In this document: positions 1-8,889 of the stretch, in pieces
Layout of the letters: every line of letters begins with the position of its first letter
Numbering within the stretch: position 1 is the stretch's first letter
DNA from: Physocladia obscura
Lineage: Eukaryota; Chytridiomycota; Chytridiomycetes; Chytridiales; Chytriomycetaceae
Direction of reading: 5' to 3'
Assembly: GCA_027596945.1 (NCBI GenBank)
Contig: JADGJH010000875.1
Span: 1 to 13,541 of the forward strand
Length of the DNA: 13,541 nt
The notes under the pieces: generated by a model
Told to the model about the DNA's origin: nothing
Seen by the model: the letters and a program-made list of their open reading frames with translations, nothing else
Database searches by the model: none
Translations under genes and position numbers: made by a program

Positions 1-51
1 TTTTTGATCATGTATATTATTATTGAAATTATTAAAATTATTTAAAAATAT

Positions 52-1096
52 TTATTGATTATCTTCAAAAAACACAGATCTTATTTGAGAAATACCTGTC
101 CTTCTTACTCTTAAATTATACAGCCTGTGAATACCTTCTAATCAAATAGCCCAGAGCTTTTGATTGTATGGAAGAGGCATTAGCAACCTGCAATAAACCT
201 TTTTGACTGCTCCCATTTCCCATTTGGCTGCTTGACAAATTGAAGCATCATTACTTACTGCTTGTAAATTATGCCAAATATTTGTGGGTGCTCAATTCAA
301 ATCTCTGTCTTTGAGAGGCATTACAATCTTGTTGAATATTTTGTGGTTGACTGGAAAGGCAAAATCAGGACACACTCCATACTTTTTCAAAGAGAATTCT
401 TTGTCCAGGAGCTTCTCACAAAAGGCGCAGCTTGTTTTTCCATCATTTCAAGAGCTGGGGCAGTTGTGTTTCATCCATATAATTGTTCTTGTTTGTTTGT
501 GTTTGTTGAATAAAATAGAATATGTTATCTGCTTACCATCAACACCAAAACAGAGCATTCCAGTAACATATACGCAATGTAGCCAGTCATTATACATAGT
601 ATTTTGCTTGTCTGCAAAAGATGGCTCTTGCCCTTGGTAGTTTCTGTCAATGAAACCAAACTTGTTCTTGACAAATGGCTCTTGTAATTTGACTCATTCA
701 CCCCATAGAACTTGTTGCTTGTCAGTTGGCCATGCAATTTGAGCATCTTTGATATTCCTGAGCAATAGTAGAAGTGCTGATTCTGTGTTTGATAATACAT
801 GAGACAAAGTAGCAGGGTACCAAACATCTCACATAATGTCTTGTTTTCCATAGTTCCACAGTAATAATGCAGCAGCAATCCAAGCACCATGATTTTGATG
901 TTACTTTTGGTGGTTGTCTGTTTCGGCGCCCACCACTCTTGGTAATATAGTATTTCGAGAATTTGTTAAGTAGTTCCAGAAACATATGCATATTGACAGA
1001 GACAATGTTGATAAAGTCTCCTGGATTTTCATTGTAGCTGCTGAGTAGTTGCTGCCAAAAGCAGTTGTTTGGATTTCCCAGATTCGCATTTGTCAA
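52..1096 (-). mobile_element. Decayed PIF/Harbinger-type transposase (DDE_Tnp_4, HARBI1-like)
   Basis: Read on the minus strand with frame changes, this is an almost full-length DDE_Tnp_4 transposase, the nuclease that cuts and reinserts a Harbinger-type DNA transposon. The N-terminal part reads DFINIVSVNMHMFLELLNKF and then a GLLLHYYCGTMENKTLCEMF block. All three catalytic aspartates survive: FID (codon 646-648), ND in SS*NDGK (442-444) and PD in GVCPDFAFPV (364-366). The C-terminal helix region reads AAKWEMGAVKKVYCRLLMPL, then RLYNLRVRRTGISQIRSVF, with a stop at 52-54. It is dead: there are in-frame TGA stops (for example 694-696, and where Trp is expected before NDG), at least three frame changes and no ATG near the N-terminus. 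A GTAAG-like intron may lie just after FGVDG. CpG is almost absent. Terminal inverted repeats were not found, so the element ends are unknown. Family assignment is confident from the motif series; the exact 5' limit is not. Confidence 0.85.
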
Positions 1097-1610
1097 TTGA
1101 TTTTATAATCGAAGCTGATTTTTTGGCCTTAATAATGCCAGTATTCAAATGCACAGGCATAGATTGTGTGCAATGCAGACAATGCAAAGCAGTAACGTTG
1201 GGTTTGTGTTCATTTCAAGCTGTGCAATGTTCGTTTTTTTTTGTTTGTCTCTTTTGGAACAAATGATTTGGTTTATTTTTGGAGACACCATTGGGACAAA
1301 ATTCTGGGACAAACCGCCTGTCCCGCCAGGACAAAGACATTTTGTCTTTTCATTTGTTCCAGTTTTGGAAGTCTTCCATTAATCGATTTGCATTAGCAAT
1401 ATCTTTTCTCAATTTTTGGTCAAATCCAAATGCAGTCAAATTACGGAAACTTCTTGCCTGCGACAATGTGACAATAGCAATGCCAAGTTGCTACAATGGA
1501 CTTATTGCATGCGTGATTGCTTGCTCTGGATTTTAAGTAGGGTTTATGACGGGTTTTGGAGTTCTGCAGTGCACCATTTTCCTGACACACAACTGATTTC
1601 ATATGCCAAA
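1097..1610. other. Intergenic stretch with no gene seen
   Basis: Open frames here have no recognisable protein character. The stretch holds a 12-bp perfect inverted repeat (separate entry) and several GGACAAA/TTTGTCC words around 1293-1347. CpG rises again to the right of about 1190, so this part does not share the decay signature of the transposase relic to its left. The truncated N-terminal side of the PEP-mutase-like remnant probably fades out somewhere after 1550. Confidence 0.5.
1255..1361. repeat. Inverted repeat, 12-bp perfect arms
   Basis: The arms TGGAACAAATGA (1255-1266) and TCATTTGTTCCA (1350-1361) are perfect reverse complements separated by 83 nt. The interior has further GGACAAA direct repeats and an inner GACAAA/TTTGTC inverted pair near 1331-1345. 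It could be a small non-autonomous element or a solo foldback. No target-site duplication is visible beside the arms, so chance or a different origin remains possible. Confidence 0.5.
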
Positions 1611-1966
1611 ATGCAAGACACCATACAAATTATTGGTGTGGCCCTTAACGGCGTTACGTGTATTGCCGAAGGCGACACCGATATTACACTCCTTGAGGCG
1701 CCGCGTTCAAAACATGAAATAATCCAATACTGTAAAGAAGTTCCCAGTTACAAGATGGTAAATATGGTTGAATGCAGTGGGCTCACCCCAATTTTTTCAA
1801 CATCTGAATTGTATGATATGGGATACAAACTGGTGATTTATCCTGTCTCACTTCTCAGCGCTGGTATCAGGTCTATGCTTGATATTCTGTAGACTTTGAG
1901 ACCACAAAAGATGTTGTTGGATTCAATGAGTGCTATTCTGATGATGACAAATATCAATTCATTTGA
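1611..1966 (+). pseudogene. C-terminal remnant of an isocitrate-lyase / PEP-mutase family enzyme
   Basis: The translation contains the characteristic C-terminal half of the PEP-mutase / 2-methylisocitrate lyase superfamily: DITLLEAPRSKHEI, then YKMVNMVE, GLTPIFSTSELYDMGYKLVI, and YPVSLLSAGIRSM. In this family these form the last strands and helices of the TIM barrel, including the EAPRS and NMVE phosphate/metal-site loops. A TAG follows DIL at about 1890. One frame over, reading continues as DFETTKDVVGFNECYSDDDK to a TGA at 1964-1966, which is how these proteins normally end, so a single frameshift has occurred. The catalytic loop and the N-terminal two thirds of the roughly 290-residue fold are missing. 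CpG content is normal, unlike the nearby transposase. The fragment ends 9 bp from the stop of the convergent minus-strand gene. Exact substrate of the parent enzyme cannot be told. Confidence 0.75.
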
Positions 1967-1975
1967 CACTTTATT

Positions 1976-3234
1976 TTATTTTACAAATCTTCCCCAACGT
2001 TTTCTTTTTTCGGCTTCTTCTTTGTTGCTCAAATAATCACGTAAAAATTCCAAGCTGCCGTCCAATTCAAAGTAATAATCTTCATAATTTTCATTGTGGA
2101 TATTTTCGTTGTTTAAAGAATTTTCCGACCAGCTTTCGGAAGTATCTATTTCTGATAGAAATTCACCAGAAATTCCAGATGTATATGGGCTGAACACATT
2201 GTCACTATCCGGAAAAGATGTTGCCCAACTCTCTGAAACATTTCTACTGGCCAAATACTCTCCAGAAGCAATTGTTGCATAAATTGAACCATCATTGCAT
2301 GTTGAAGTTGAGGTGCTGTCAAGATCGATTTCGTCCATGAACTCGGATATTTCATTCATCACTGTGTTTAAGACAATGCTGTTTACCGCGCCTTGGCTGT
2401 CATTTACTGATTCCAAAATATCAGAATCACTATCGCAGCTTAACATGGAAGCTCTTTGCTCAACGTAAACATCAGTGTTAAGTGTGATACCAAATTTGTC
2501 TGTATGTTTGACAGAAACGACGACAGCAGGGCTTATACACTCCTCAAACACAATAAAGTCATTCACACGGCTTGATAATACGCAATTATCATATTCACCA
2601 TATTCAAACGTATCGTACTCTTGGTATGCGTTGGTAAAATTGCCTTCAGATTCGTCCCTGTAATATCCACAACTGATTGCGAGAGACGTTCGCTTGAGTG
2701 ATACTTCGGAGTACGAGAAGCGATCAGCTTCAACCACGTCTGGGTCTTCACCTCCAAGAAAGTTTCTGTCGGTGGTGTAATTTTTTTTTCCCCAAGTTTT
2801 ATACTCGGTTAGTAGCTTTTTTCCAAGTCTATATTCAAAAAAGGGTGTAAAAGTAAAGGTCGTTACTGATTAATATCTTTGGATTGAAAGACGCTCCAGT
2901 GAAAATTAGAGTCGATTCGAATTGTTCGAGTATTGGTAGATGTTCGTGTGGACTTGTTGCCTCTGTCAGAACGACTTCCTTCGTTATCAAATATAAAGTT
3001 TTGGCATTGCTCCAATATATTCGGATTCGTTTTCGACGTCTTTGTTTTAGTGACCAAGTTTGGGTGGGCATGATTTTTTTTGAGTTCCCCGAAATGAAAA
3101 GAATTGCCTCCTGAAGAGACTATTTCGCCAGTCTTGTCAATCTTGCGGAGCTTCGGTTGTTCCACCAGCAAGCCTTTGATAGAATCTTTGCGCATTGTCC
3201 TTGGCAGAACAGATTCTGTCAACAGGGACCGCAT
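1976..3234 (-). CDS. Acidic Ser/Thr-rich protein of unknown function (paralogue of the 3340-5129 gene); exon structure uncertain
   Basis: The last exon is the well supported part. It is open from about 2865 to the stop at 1976 (about 296 codons) and reads through TPFFEYRLGKKLLTEYKTWG and NFLGGEDPDVVEADRFSYSE. It then becomes strongly acidic (many D/E/S/T) and ends in a basic tail, EEAEKRKRWGRFVK. A plausible acceptor is the TATTAATCAG just before 2865. Upstream, a frame from the ATG at 3234 (MRSLLTESVL) to a TAA at 2863 supplies a likely first exon, but the join needs a phase-1 donor. The best one I see, GGAA|GTCGTT at about 2974, is weak, and a third frame also looks coding between 3071 and 2835. 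So this is either a two- or three-exon gene or one that has been frameshifted. No signal peptide or transmembrane segment is seen. It resembles the next gene upstream (see findings). Function unknown. Confidence 0.55.
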
Positions 3235-3339
3235 TTTTTATGTTTTGTTCATGACGTTTTGGTGGCTGCAAAATTTCAACAATCAAAAACAAGCACTCAA
3301 AATTCCATCAGATCTTATTTTTTGTTTGTACAAAGCAGT

Positions 3340-5129
3340 TTAATTATGAATGAGGAAATTTAAAAAATTTGTAAGTCCACTTCTCCTTTTCGTCGCTTGT
3401 TTTTTTTCACTTCCGTCTTCAGGCTGTAATAGAGTCTGTGAAATTTTGATTTCGGATATTTCTGCTTTACTCTTCTCAGCATCCATACGCTTCAAATCCA
3501 ACATCTCATGTTCTCGTTCCAAAGTTCGTTGAAGTGTTGCTGCCGATCGTTGGTCAAGTTTTCCCACGGGTTCAATTTTCAATCCCACATTCGTCACCAT
3601 ATTATCTCTGGAGAGCGTTAATACGCGAGTAACTTTCGACACAATAAATTCCCCACACTCTTTGCCGTAATTTTCATCGTTATCGCTGTTATCACTGTTG
3701 TATCCACCTAGAATATCGGCTGAGAGACTTTCTGTCTCTATTTTATGTGGCGCTACTCCGATGGAATTTGAGACATCTCCCTCTACTATAAGCGATGGAA
3801 CAGAGCTCAGCGGAGTTGAGACTTCGAATGTTTCATAATTTTTCGAATCTGTTCTTCCGTTTCCTGATGATTCAGGCGGTACATCATCAGCAGGAACCCA
3901 GTGTTCAACAAAATATTCTTCCACAACAACTTTTTCTGGCCTCGAATAAGTTGATATATTCTCTGCGGAAAATGTTGACTCTGTTAGATGTGTTTCGCTT
4001 GCCATCTGATCAAGTAGATCTTGCAGGTTGTTTATCGACTTGCGCAAACCCCCGCCGCCGCCTGTGTTTGATTTGAGTAGTCGCAATCGTGGAACCGGAC
4101 TAAGGTCTTGTTCTGGAACTAGGTCAGAAATCTCTTCGATAATGTCGGAATATGTGCCAAGTAGGTTGCCATGTCCTGACCCAAGACCAAGTTGATGAGC
4201 CATTTCACCCCCATTTACTTTCAGCTCTGCAACCTGATGAGAATTTGGATTAACAATAGGGAGCATTGACATCCTGTGGATCGTGTGATAAGAATCAGTG
4301 TCCGCAGAGTTCGGACCATGCGCAGCTTCAAATCGCTCGACCAATTCAAATACCTCTTCTGTTGCAAAATCTGAATATTTTTCTTGAGACTTGCTCACGT
4401 TCTCGCTGATCTCATTAGTTGAACTGGCAGTAACTTCGTCAGTTAAATCGGTCACATCATTCATAGAGCTTGTCGCAGCAGTTGTCGAACTGAATTTTCT
4501 TTGAAGTGACGGCTCTGTGTAAGAAAATCGATCGAGATCAGGCTCGGTATATTTTCTAAGAGTGCCGTTTCCAGCAGTGAATAGGGAGCTAAGTCGCTTA
4601 GTCAGTAAAGTAGGGAAAAGGGATTTATAATAATTGTTTTTGCGTTATTAAACCTGTAACTATATTTACGGTGAAGTTTCCTTTGATAAGATTTCGATAA
4701 AGGTGCCGCCGCTAAAACTGAAGGCGGCAAAATTTCAGTCGGTGTTCCGCCTTCAAGATCCGCTATATCAAAGTAGAACTTTTTCCTGTCTTCCGCAATC
4801 GGCCCGTAAACTTTTGGAAGACGGGAGACTGACGCGTTGGGAGAGGTAACAGTTTCAGTAACAGTTGCGATTGGTGTGGGAAGAACTGGTGCTTTCTTCT
4901 TGGAGTATCTAACTATAACAACATCAGCAGACGTATCTGACTTCTCTTTCTTTTTTTGCTTGCTGAACAGTTCCTTGAATGCGCTCTTGATTCCATGCGG
5001 ATGCGATGCATTTGGACGTGGTTTAAGCGGGGATATCGGCTGCATTGGATGAGATTCTTCCACTGCAGAAAGTCGCCGCGATGAGCCAGTTGTCATTATA
5101 GGAGTCAAAGAAAGGACTTCACGCGTCAT
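3340..5129 (-). CDS. Two-exon Ser/Thr-rich protein of unknown function, 574 residues
   Basis: Start is the ATG at 5129 (A at -3; MTREVLSLTP). Exon 1 is 4654-5129 and exon 2 is 3340-4588. The 65-nt intron has TACAG|GTTTAA, a TACTGAC branch site and a CTTAG acceptor, and splicing joins the frames exactly (KYSY-S-SLFTAG). Total 1725 nt. There is no N-terminal signal peptide. Residues 15-65 are basic and Ser/Pro-rich with an SKQKKKEK patch, possibly a nuclear signal. DRFSYTEPSLQR lies at residues 178-189, a short poly-Gly run at about 335-339 and an acidic SDNSDNDEN stretch at about 457-465. A compact region, EFIVSKVTRVLTLSRDN...GLKIEPV, lies at 472-500, faintly reminiscent of a PDZ beta-hairpin but too weak to claim. 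A charged helical segment follows at about 511-540, then a basic tail. I do not recognise the family. The region 180-500 looks largely disordered and suited to phosphorylation. It is transcribed divergently from the secreted-protein gene at 5396. Confidence 0.75.
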
Positions 5130-5395
5130 ATTGCCAAAAGCTACTTTTTAATGATCTTTTTGATTGTTGGTTTCTTTCAAGTTGATTGGTTCAACCTTTT
5201 CTGTTTTGATTGGGATTCAACTCCAACTCAAAATTTGTCATCACCAGAATTATCCACGATGTTTTGGCTCAAATTCGTGAAAACTGGGAAATTTGAATGT
5301 CAAAGACGCACCGCTATATTAATAAATCCAGATAATAGTTATTGTAATAATGCACTGAAATAAAAATTGTAAAATATTTTTGCAAAAAACAAAAC
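5130..5395. promoter_or_regulatory. Shared divergent promoter region
   Basis: These 266 AT-rich bases separate two start codons pointing away from each other (5129 minus, 5396 plus). It must hold at least the core promoters of both genes. No clear TATA box or known operator stands out. The base just upstream of each ATG is favourable (A at -3 on both sides). A short plus-strand frame inside it (5151-5363) has no protein-like features and is not called. Confidence 0.45.
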
Positions 5396-5920
5396 ATGCA
5401 GCTATTTATCGCATTCATTGCGCTGATTACATCATTAACACACGCGATCACGGTCATCTCTCCAAATTTCACGCAACCTTCTCCGCCAGTGACTTTTTCA
5501 ACTGACGAAAGCGTGACAGTTATGTTTATGCCAACAAACGAGGAAAATTACAAAACATTATGGTGCAAAATCTATCTGGAGCCAGGAAACCAGCTTCTCA
5601 GCTACATTATCATATCTGAGCCTCGTGAATTGACTGAGATTCATTCCTTCAGTTTTATTACCCCGCAACTTCCAGGAAATTATTCTTTTTCGTTCTGGGA
5701 TCGCGTTTCATTGCTCAACGGGTATGGTCCGCCAAAAATTTACTCCATGATGACTGTGGTGGCATTTCAGTTTGAAATCGTGTCGTCGTCATCCTTTTTA
5801 TCTGGCTCGAAATCTAATTTACCAAGAACAATGACAACTCATTCTACCAAATTTGCGACAACACCTGCCACGACCGCGTTTTCCAAACATAAAAAGAGCG
5901 CGTTAATGCAAAATAGGTAA
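5396..5920 (+). CDS. Small secreted protein with a probable Kre9/Knh1-like Ig fold
   Basis: The 174-residue product begins with a clear signal peptide: MQLF, a hydrophobic core IAFIALITSL, and a likely cut after THA at residue 17. The mature start, ITVISPNFTQPSPPVTFSTD, matches the style of the Kre9/Knh1 N-terminal beta-sandwich (I-x-x-P opening, then a strand ESVTVMF). Later come a GNYSFSFWDR strand and a closing strand, MTVVAFQFEIVSSSS. That domain is found in secreted and wall-anchored fungal proteins with a role in beta-glucan assembly. Residues about 130-165 are Ser/Thr-rich and probably O-glycosylated; N-F-T at residues 24-26 is a possible N-glycosylation site. There is no C-terminal hydrophobic tail, so it is not obviously GPI-anchored as written. 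However, the stop overlaps a donor-like AG|GTAATG, so a further exon is possible. An AATAAA lies at 5965-5970. The gene converges on the DMC1 gene (stop at 6053). The secreted nature is firm; the domain name is tentative. Confidence 0.65.
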   Translation: MQLFIAFIALITSLTHAITVISPNFTQPSPPVTFSTDESVTVMFMPTNEENYKTLWCKIYLEPGNQLLSYIIISEPRELTEIHSFSFITPQLPGNYSFSFWDRVSLLNGYGPPKIYSMMTVVAFQFEIVSSSSFLSGSKSNLPRTMTTHSTKFATTPATTAFSKHKKSALMQNR

Positions 5921-6052
5921 TGATGATAATTATATTCAAAAATATTCACGGGGCAAGAGAATCAAATAAAAAACATGATATAATGTATTGAATTTCAACG
6001 CAAAAGAGAGTAAAAGGAGAAAAAACATCATAAAATGAAACGAAGTTTGTTC

Positions 6053-7647
6053 TCAACCGTCCTTGGAGTCGATAATTCCTCCCTCAGAAATTGCGTATAT
6101 TGCTTCAGCCTCTGGAACAGATCTGACACCGACAATAATAAAAATAATAAAATGAAGAATGAGTCAGTTGGACAAAATATTTTGAAAACTGCATTGCACT
6201 TAACGGACTATCCCAGATTTTGCAAATGCGCGATTCATTGCGGCCTTTTCTCAAGAAGAGTCTTGTTGTTGATGCATGTGCCAAAACGTGACCGCCAATA
6301 CTGTATATTTTGTTCATCACAAGAGCTTAATTAAAAATGAATGAATGAAAAAGGATATGACTTACGGTTTTTTGGGATCTTGCACAAACGTTAGTGAAGC
6401 CCCTGCATTTTAAGCCCACACAGAAAAATTTTAGAGAAACAAGAAAAAGAGGAAAATACCTGGATCAGCAGTCATTTGATTCGTAATAAAAACGGCAACA
6501 TTGAACTCTTCCGCAAGTTTTGTAAGTTTGGCCAACATACTTCCGAGCTTCTGTTGTCTTTCTGCAAGTTCTCCACGACCGGAATAGTCTACACGAAATA
6601 AGGCCATAATAGAATCCACAATAATTAGTCGGTAACCTCCTTCGACCATCCGTGCGCCAACTTCCGTGATAAGTTCCTGCTCAATGCGTAAAAAGTCAAC
6701 AAATAGAAAACACTGAGATAGAAAAGATCCCAGCAGCAAACCATTTGATGTTCACAGTTGTAAGCACGAGCAATCGAAATATTTTCAAGAACAGCTTCTG
6801 GATCCAAATTGAATCTGTTTGCAATAGATGTGATGCGGTCATCGCGGAATGTTCCTTCAGTGTCAATAAAGATCACGCGGCCTTCGGCGCCTCCTTGAGC
6901 GACAGGAAGCTGGGCGACAACACATAAAGTGTGGGCAAGTTGCGTTTTACCGGTTCGAAACTCTCTGATAGGCACCAGTATAGAGGGATTTGGATCGAAA
7001 AGGAGAGATTAGGTTTGTTTGTTCATGTCCGATTATGAATTTTATACACACACACAAAACACACACCCAAACGCCTCGGTGATACTCGCAGATTCTATGC
7101 CACCGTTAAGAATTTTGTCAAACTCTTTGGATCCAGTGGTAAGTTTAAAAATGTGTCTGCGTTTCATTGCGAGTTCCACACCAGTTATGAATCCTTGAGG
7201 GAGAAGTTTCGTTGCCGCTTCCTTGATTTTTTCAACCTTGGCGTCACTCATACCTTTGATTTTTCCGAGATTGCGGACAGTTGTCATTTGAACACCCTGA
7301 CATGGTGTGAAAAGGAAAAAAAACAGTGACAGTATACAGCTTTTGAGTGGAGGTTTCGGTGGAGAAAACAGACAACTAAAAAAATAAAAATACTGACCCG
7401 GATTGTTTGAATTCCGGCAGCCTTGAGTTTCAAGATATCAGCCACATTAATTCCGCAAGTGGAAAGCTTGTCAATCTCCATGATCTCCTGTTTTGTTGAT
7501 GGAGTGGGACGAGAAAGACAGTGAGACAATGGGCAAGGGAACGAGAATGCAGCATGAATGGCAAATAACTTCAATCTTTACCTCACCCAAGTTCTCCTCT
7601 TCTTCATTCTGTTGGTCTTCAACACTTTGAACTTGTTGGTCAGACAT
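6053..7647 (-). CDS. DMC1: Meiotic recombinase DMC1, eight exons, complete
   Basis: RecA/RAD51-family ATPase that coats single-stranded DNA and drives strand exchange between homologues in meiosis. Exons (minus): 7582-7647, 7398-7487, 7067-7296, 6742-6964, 6460-6676, 6366-6402, 6205-6300, 6053-6122. All introns are GT..AG, every junction keeps frame, and the sum is 1029 nt, 342 residues, the usual DMC1 length. Residues 1-22 are acidic. A helix-hairpin-helix region follows ([20 protein letters not shown] to about residue 90). Walker [10 protein letters not shown] is at 129-137 (Lys135) and is split by an intron after the Gly. Walker B LIIVD is at 220-224. [28 protein letters not shown] and [14 protein letters not shown] are DMC1-type, where RAD51 has [19 protein letters not shown] and GGNIMAHAS. 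The C-terminus, [20 protein letters not shown], is also typical. Start ATG 7645-7647 has A at -3. There is no broken residue and no stop, so it appears functional. Its 3' end faces the secreted-protein gene 132 bp away. Confidence 0.95.
7046..7066. repeat. AC/GT microsatellite at a DMC1 splice donor
   Basis: Two interrupted AC runs (7046-7056 and 7059-7066) form, on the minus strand, a GTGTGT...GTGTGTGT tract. Its first GT is the donor of DMC1 intron 3, right after the Gly codon that opens Walker A. Several in-register GT dinucleotides are therefore available as alternative donors; only the first keeps the frame with the acceptor at 6965. Confidence 0.8.
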
Positions 7648-7744
7648 TTTATTATTTTTTTTCCTCTTTTTTATCTTCATTTTTAATTTCAATTTTGTTG
7701 CTTCACACATAGTTTTAAATCGTAGCGAGGCTGCCGCAGCTGCG

Positions 7745-8844
7745 TTAAACCACCCCGTTCACGGTCGTCAGCAAATTTAAGTCATTTCTTTTTCTACATC
7801 CACCAACCTTTGTTGATAAAGTAAAAATTAAATTTTTGTTTCTAATATTTAAAATAAAATATGCCACTTCTACATAATTATAATCTACAGTTTTTCTCTT
7901 ATTAAGAAAGTTATTATCTCCAAAAGAATGTCTTTTCTTTGATATCAGTCTTAAAATACAAATCACAGACGGTGTCAAAATAACATCCAAAGCTAAAAGA
8001 GTTAAAACTGCATATGCGCCGAAATAGTTCGAATAAGATGAAATTGAGCCACTACATATAAATCCAAAATGGGGTGTAGCAGATAATCAAGCACATTGAC
8101 AACGTCAAGAACTGCATAAGCACGCGTCGTTCGATTTTGATGCGTGTGGCGTGAATCACAGAAGAATTTGAGATACCATTTTCTGCTTGCTGGATGTGTC
8201 GTCGGACAGGAAGAACGATACGACACGCGGGTTTATTGCAAGTTGGTGTGAAGTGAAACGGAAAGTCGCCACGTAAAAATAAGAGGTCAAAAGCGAAGAT
8301 ATTATGAAACCGATCGTGGAACTTGTTATCCACACAATTCGGCTAACAGAATTGAAAACGCGTATTTGATCTGCGCTGGGCTTGGTGACACGTGATCTTT
8401 GCGTCAAAATTTTCATGTCTGAAAGTCAAAACTCACCCATACAGAAACTTGGCAAGCACAACACAGCACAGGATGGCAAATACAGAATAAATAGCAGAGA
8501 TGAAATTTTTCCTCCTTTCCGGCTGAAGAATAAACAAATGCTCGGCTGCTAAATTGGCATTGCACAAAAGCATAACCAGCACGATCCAGTTCGCAAACAG
8601 CGCCATCCAGGTGATTGTCGATTACGACATATAGGTCGTCGCAAGTAAAAGTGCCGTCTGCAGCGTCCGGTGCAAACTCCAAGTCCAGCACATTACCACA
8701 AGCCACGTGATCCGTCGGTTAAGTTCCGAGCCACACCCAGTGAGCAGTTGATTCCGGTTGTACACAAGCACGGCAAGCACAACTGTTCAGCACAAATCCG
8801 GCTATATTAACCACTATTTGCAGCATGTTGCCGGCATTCATCAT
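7745..8844 (-). pseudogene. Broken seven-transmembrane receptor (GPCR-like)
   Basis: Seven hydrophobic segments can be read in order on the minus strand, but not in one frame. TM1 is GNMLQIVVNIAGFVLN continuing as VVLAVLVYN one frame over. TM2 is RRITWLVVMCWTWSL. TM3 is WMALFANWIVLVMLLCNANL followed by AAEHLFIL. TM4 is ISAIYSVFAILCCVVLAKFL. TM5 is IVWITSSTIGFIISSLLTSY. After a charged loop ending RIKIERRV comes TM6, QFLTLSMCLIICYTPFWIY, and TM7 is AYAVLTLLALDVILTPSVIC. The order, the basic loop before TM6 and the proline in TM7 fit a rhodopsin-fold receptor. Damage: a 1-nt frame change near 8783 in TM1, an in-frame TAA at 8622-8624 between TM2 and TM3, and frame changes near 8425, 8235 and 8050. 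The only GT..AG pair at 8425 would make an 18-nt intron, too short to be real. CpG is not depleted. Sequencing errors could mimic some breaks but not so many. Confidence 0.75.
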
Positions 8845-8889
8845 TTTGCCTCACTCATACAATTTGAAAGAAACGATCGATTGAAAATT

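Noticed and set aside
284..640. 118-residue plus-strand open frame
   Set aside because: It is antisense to the transposase relic, whose motifs are clear on the minus strand.
3235..3339. An intron joining the two DRFSY-motif genes into one
   Set aside because: The acceptor TTTTGCAG near 3270 leads to a stop in each frame soon after. The natural stop at 3340 and a fresh ATG at 3234 fit two genes better, though transcripts could overturn this.
5118..5127. ACGCGT (MluI cell-cycle box-like) next to the start codon of the 574-residue protein gene
   Set aside because: It is inside the coding sequence (Thr-Arg codons), single, and not upstream of the start.
5151..5363. 70-residue plus-strand frame in the divergent promoter region
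   Set aside because: It lies between two well-supported start codons, has no recognisable features and overlaps the needed promoters.
8413..8706. 97-residue minus-strand frame (MACGNVLDLEF...)
   Set aside because: It is the out-of-frame shadow of TM2-TM4 of the broken receptor; the neighbouring frame gives the hydrophobic helices.
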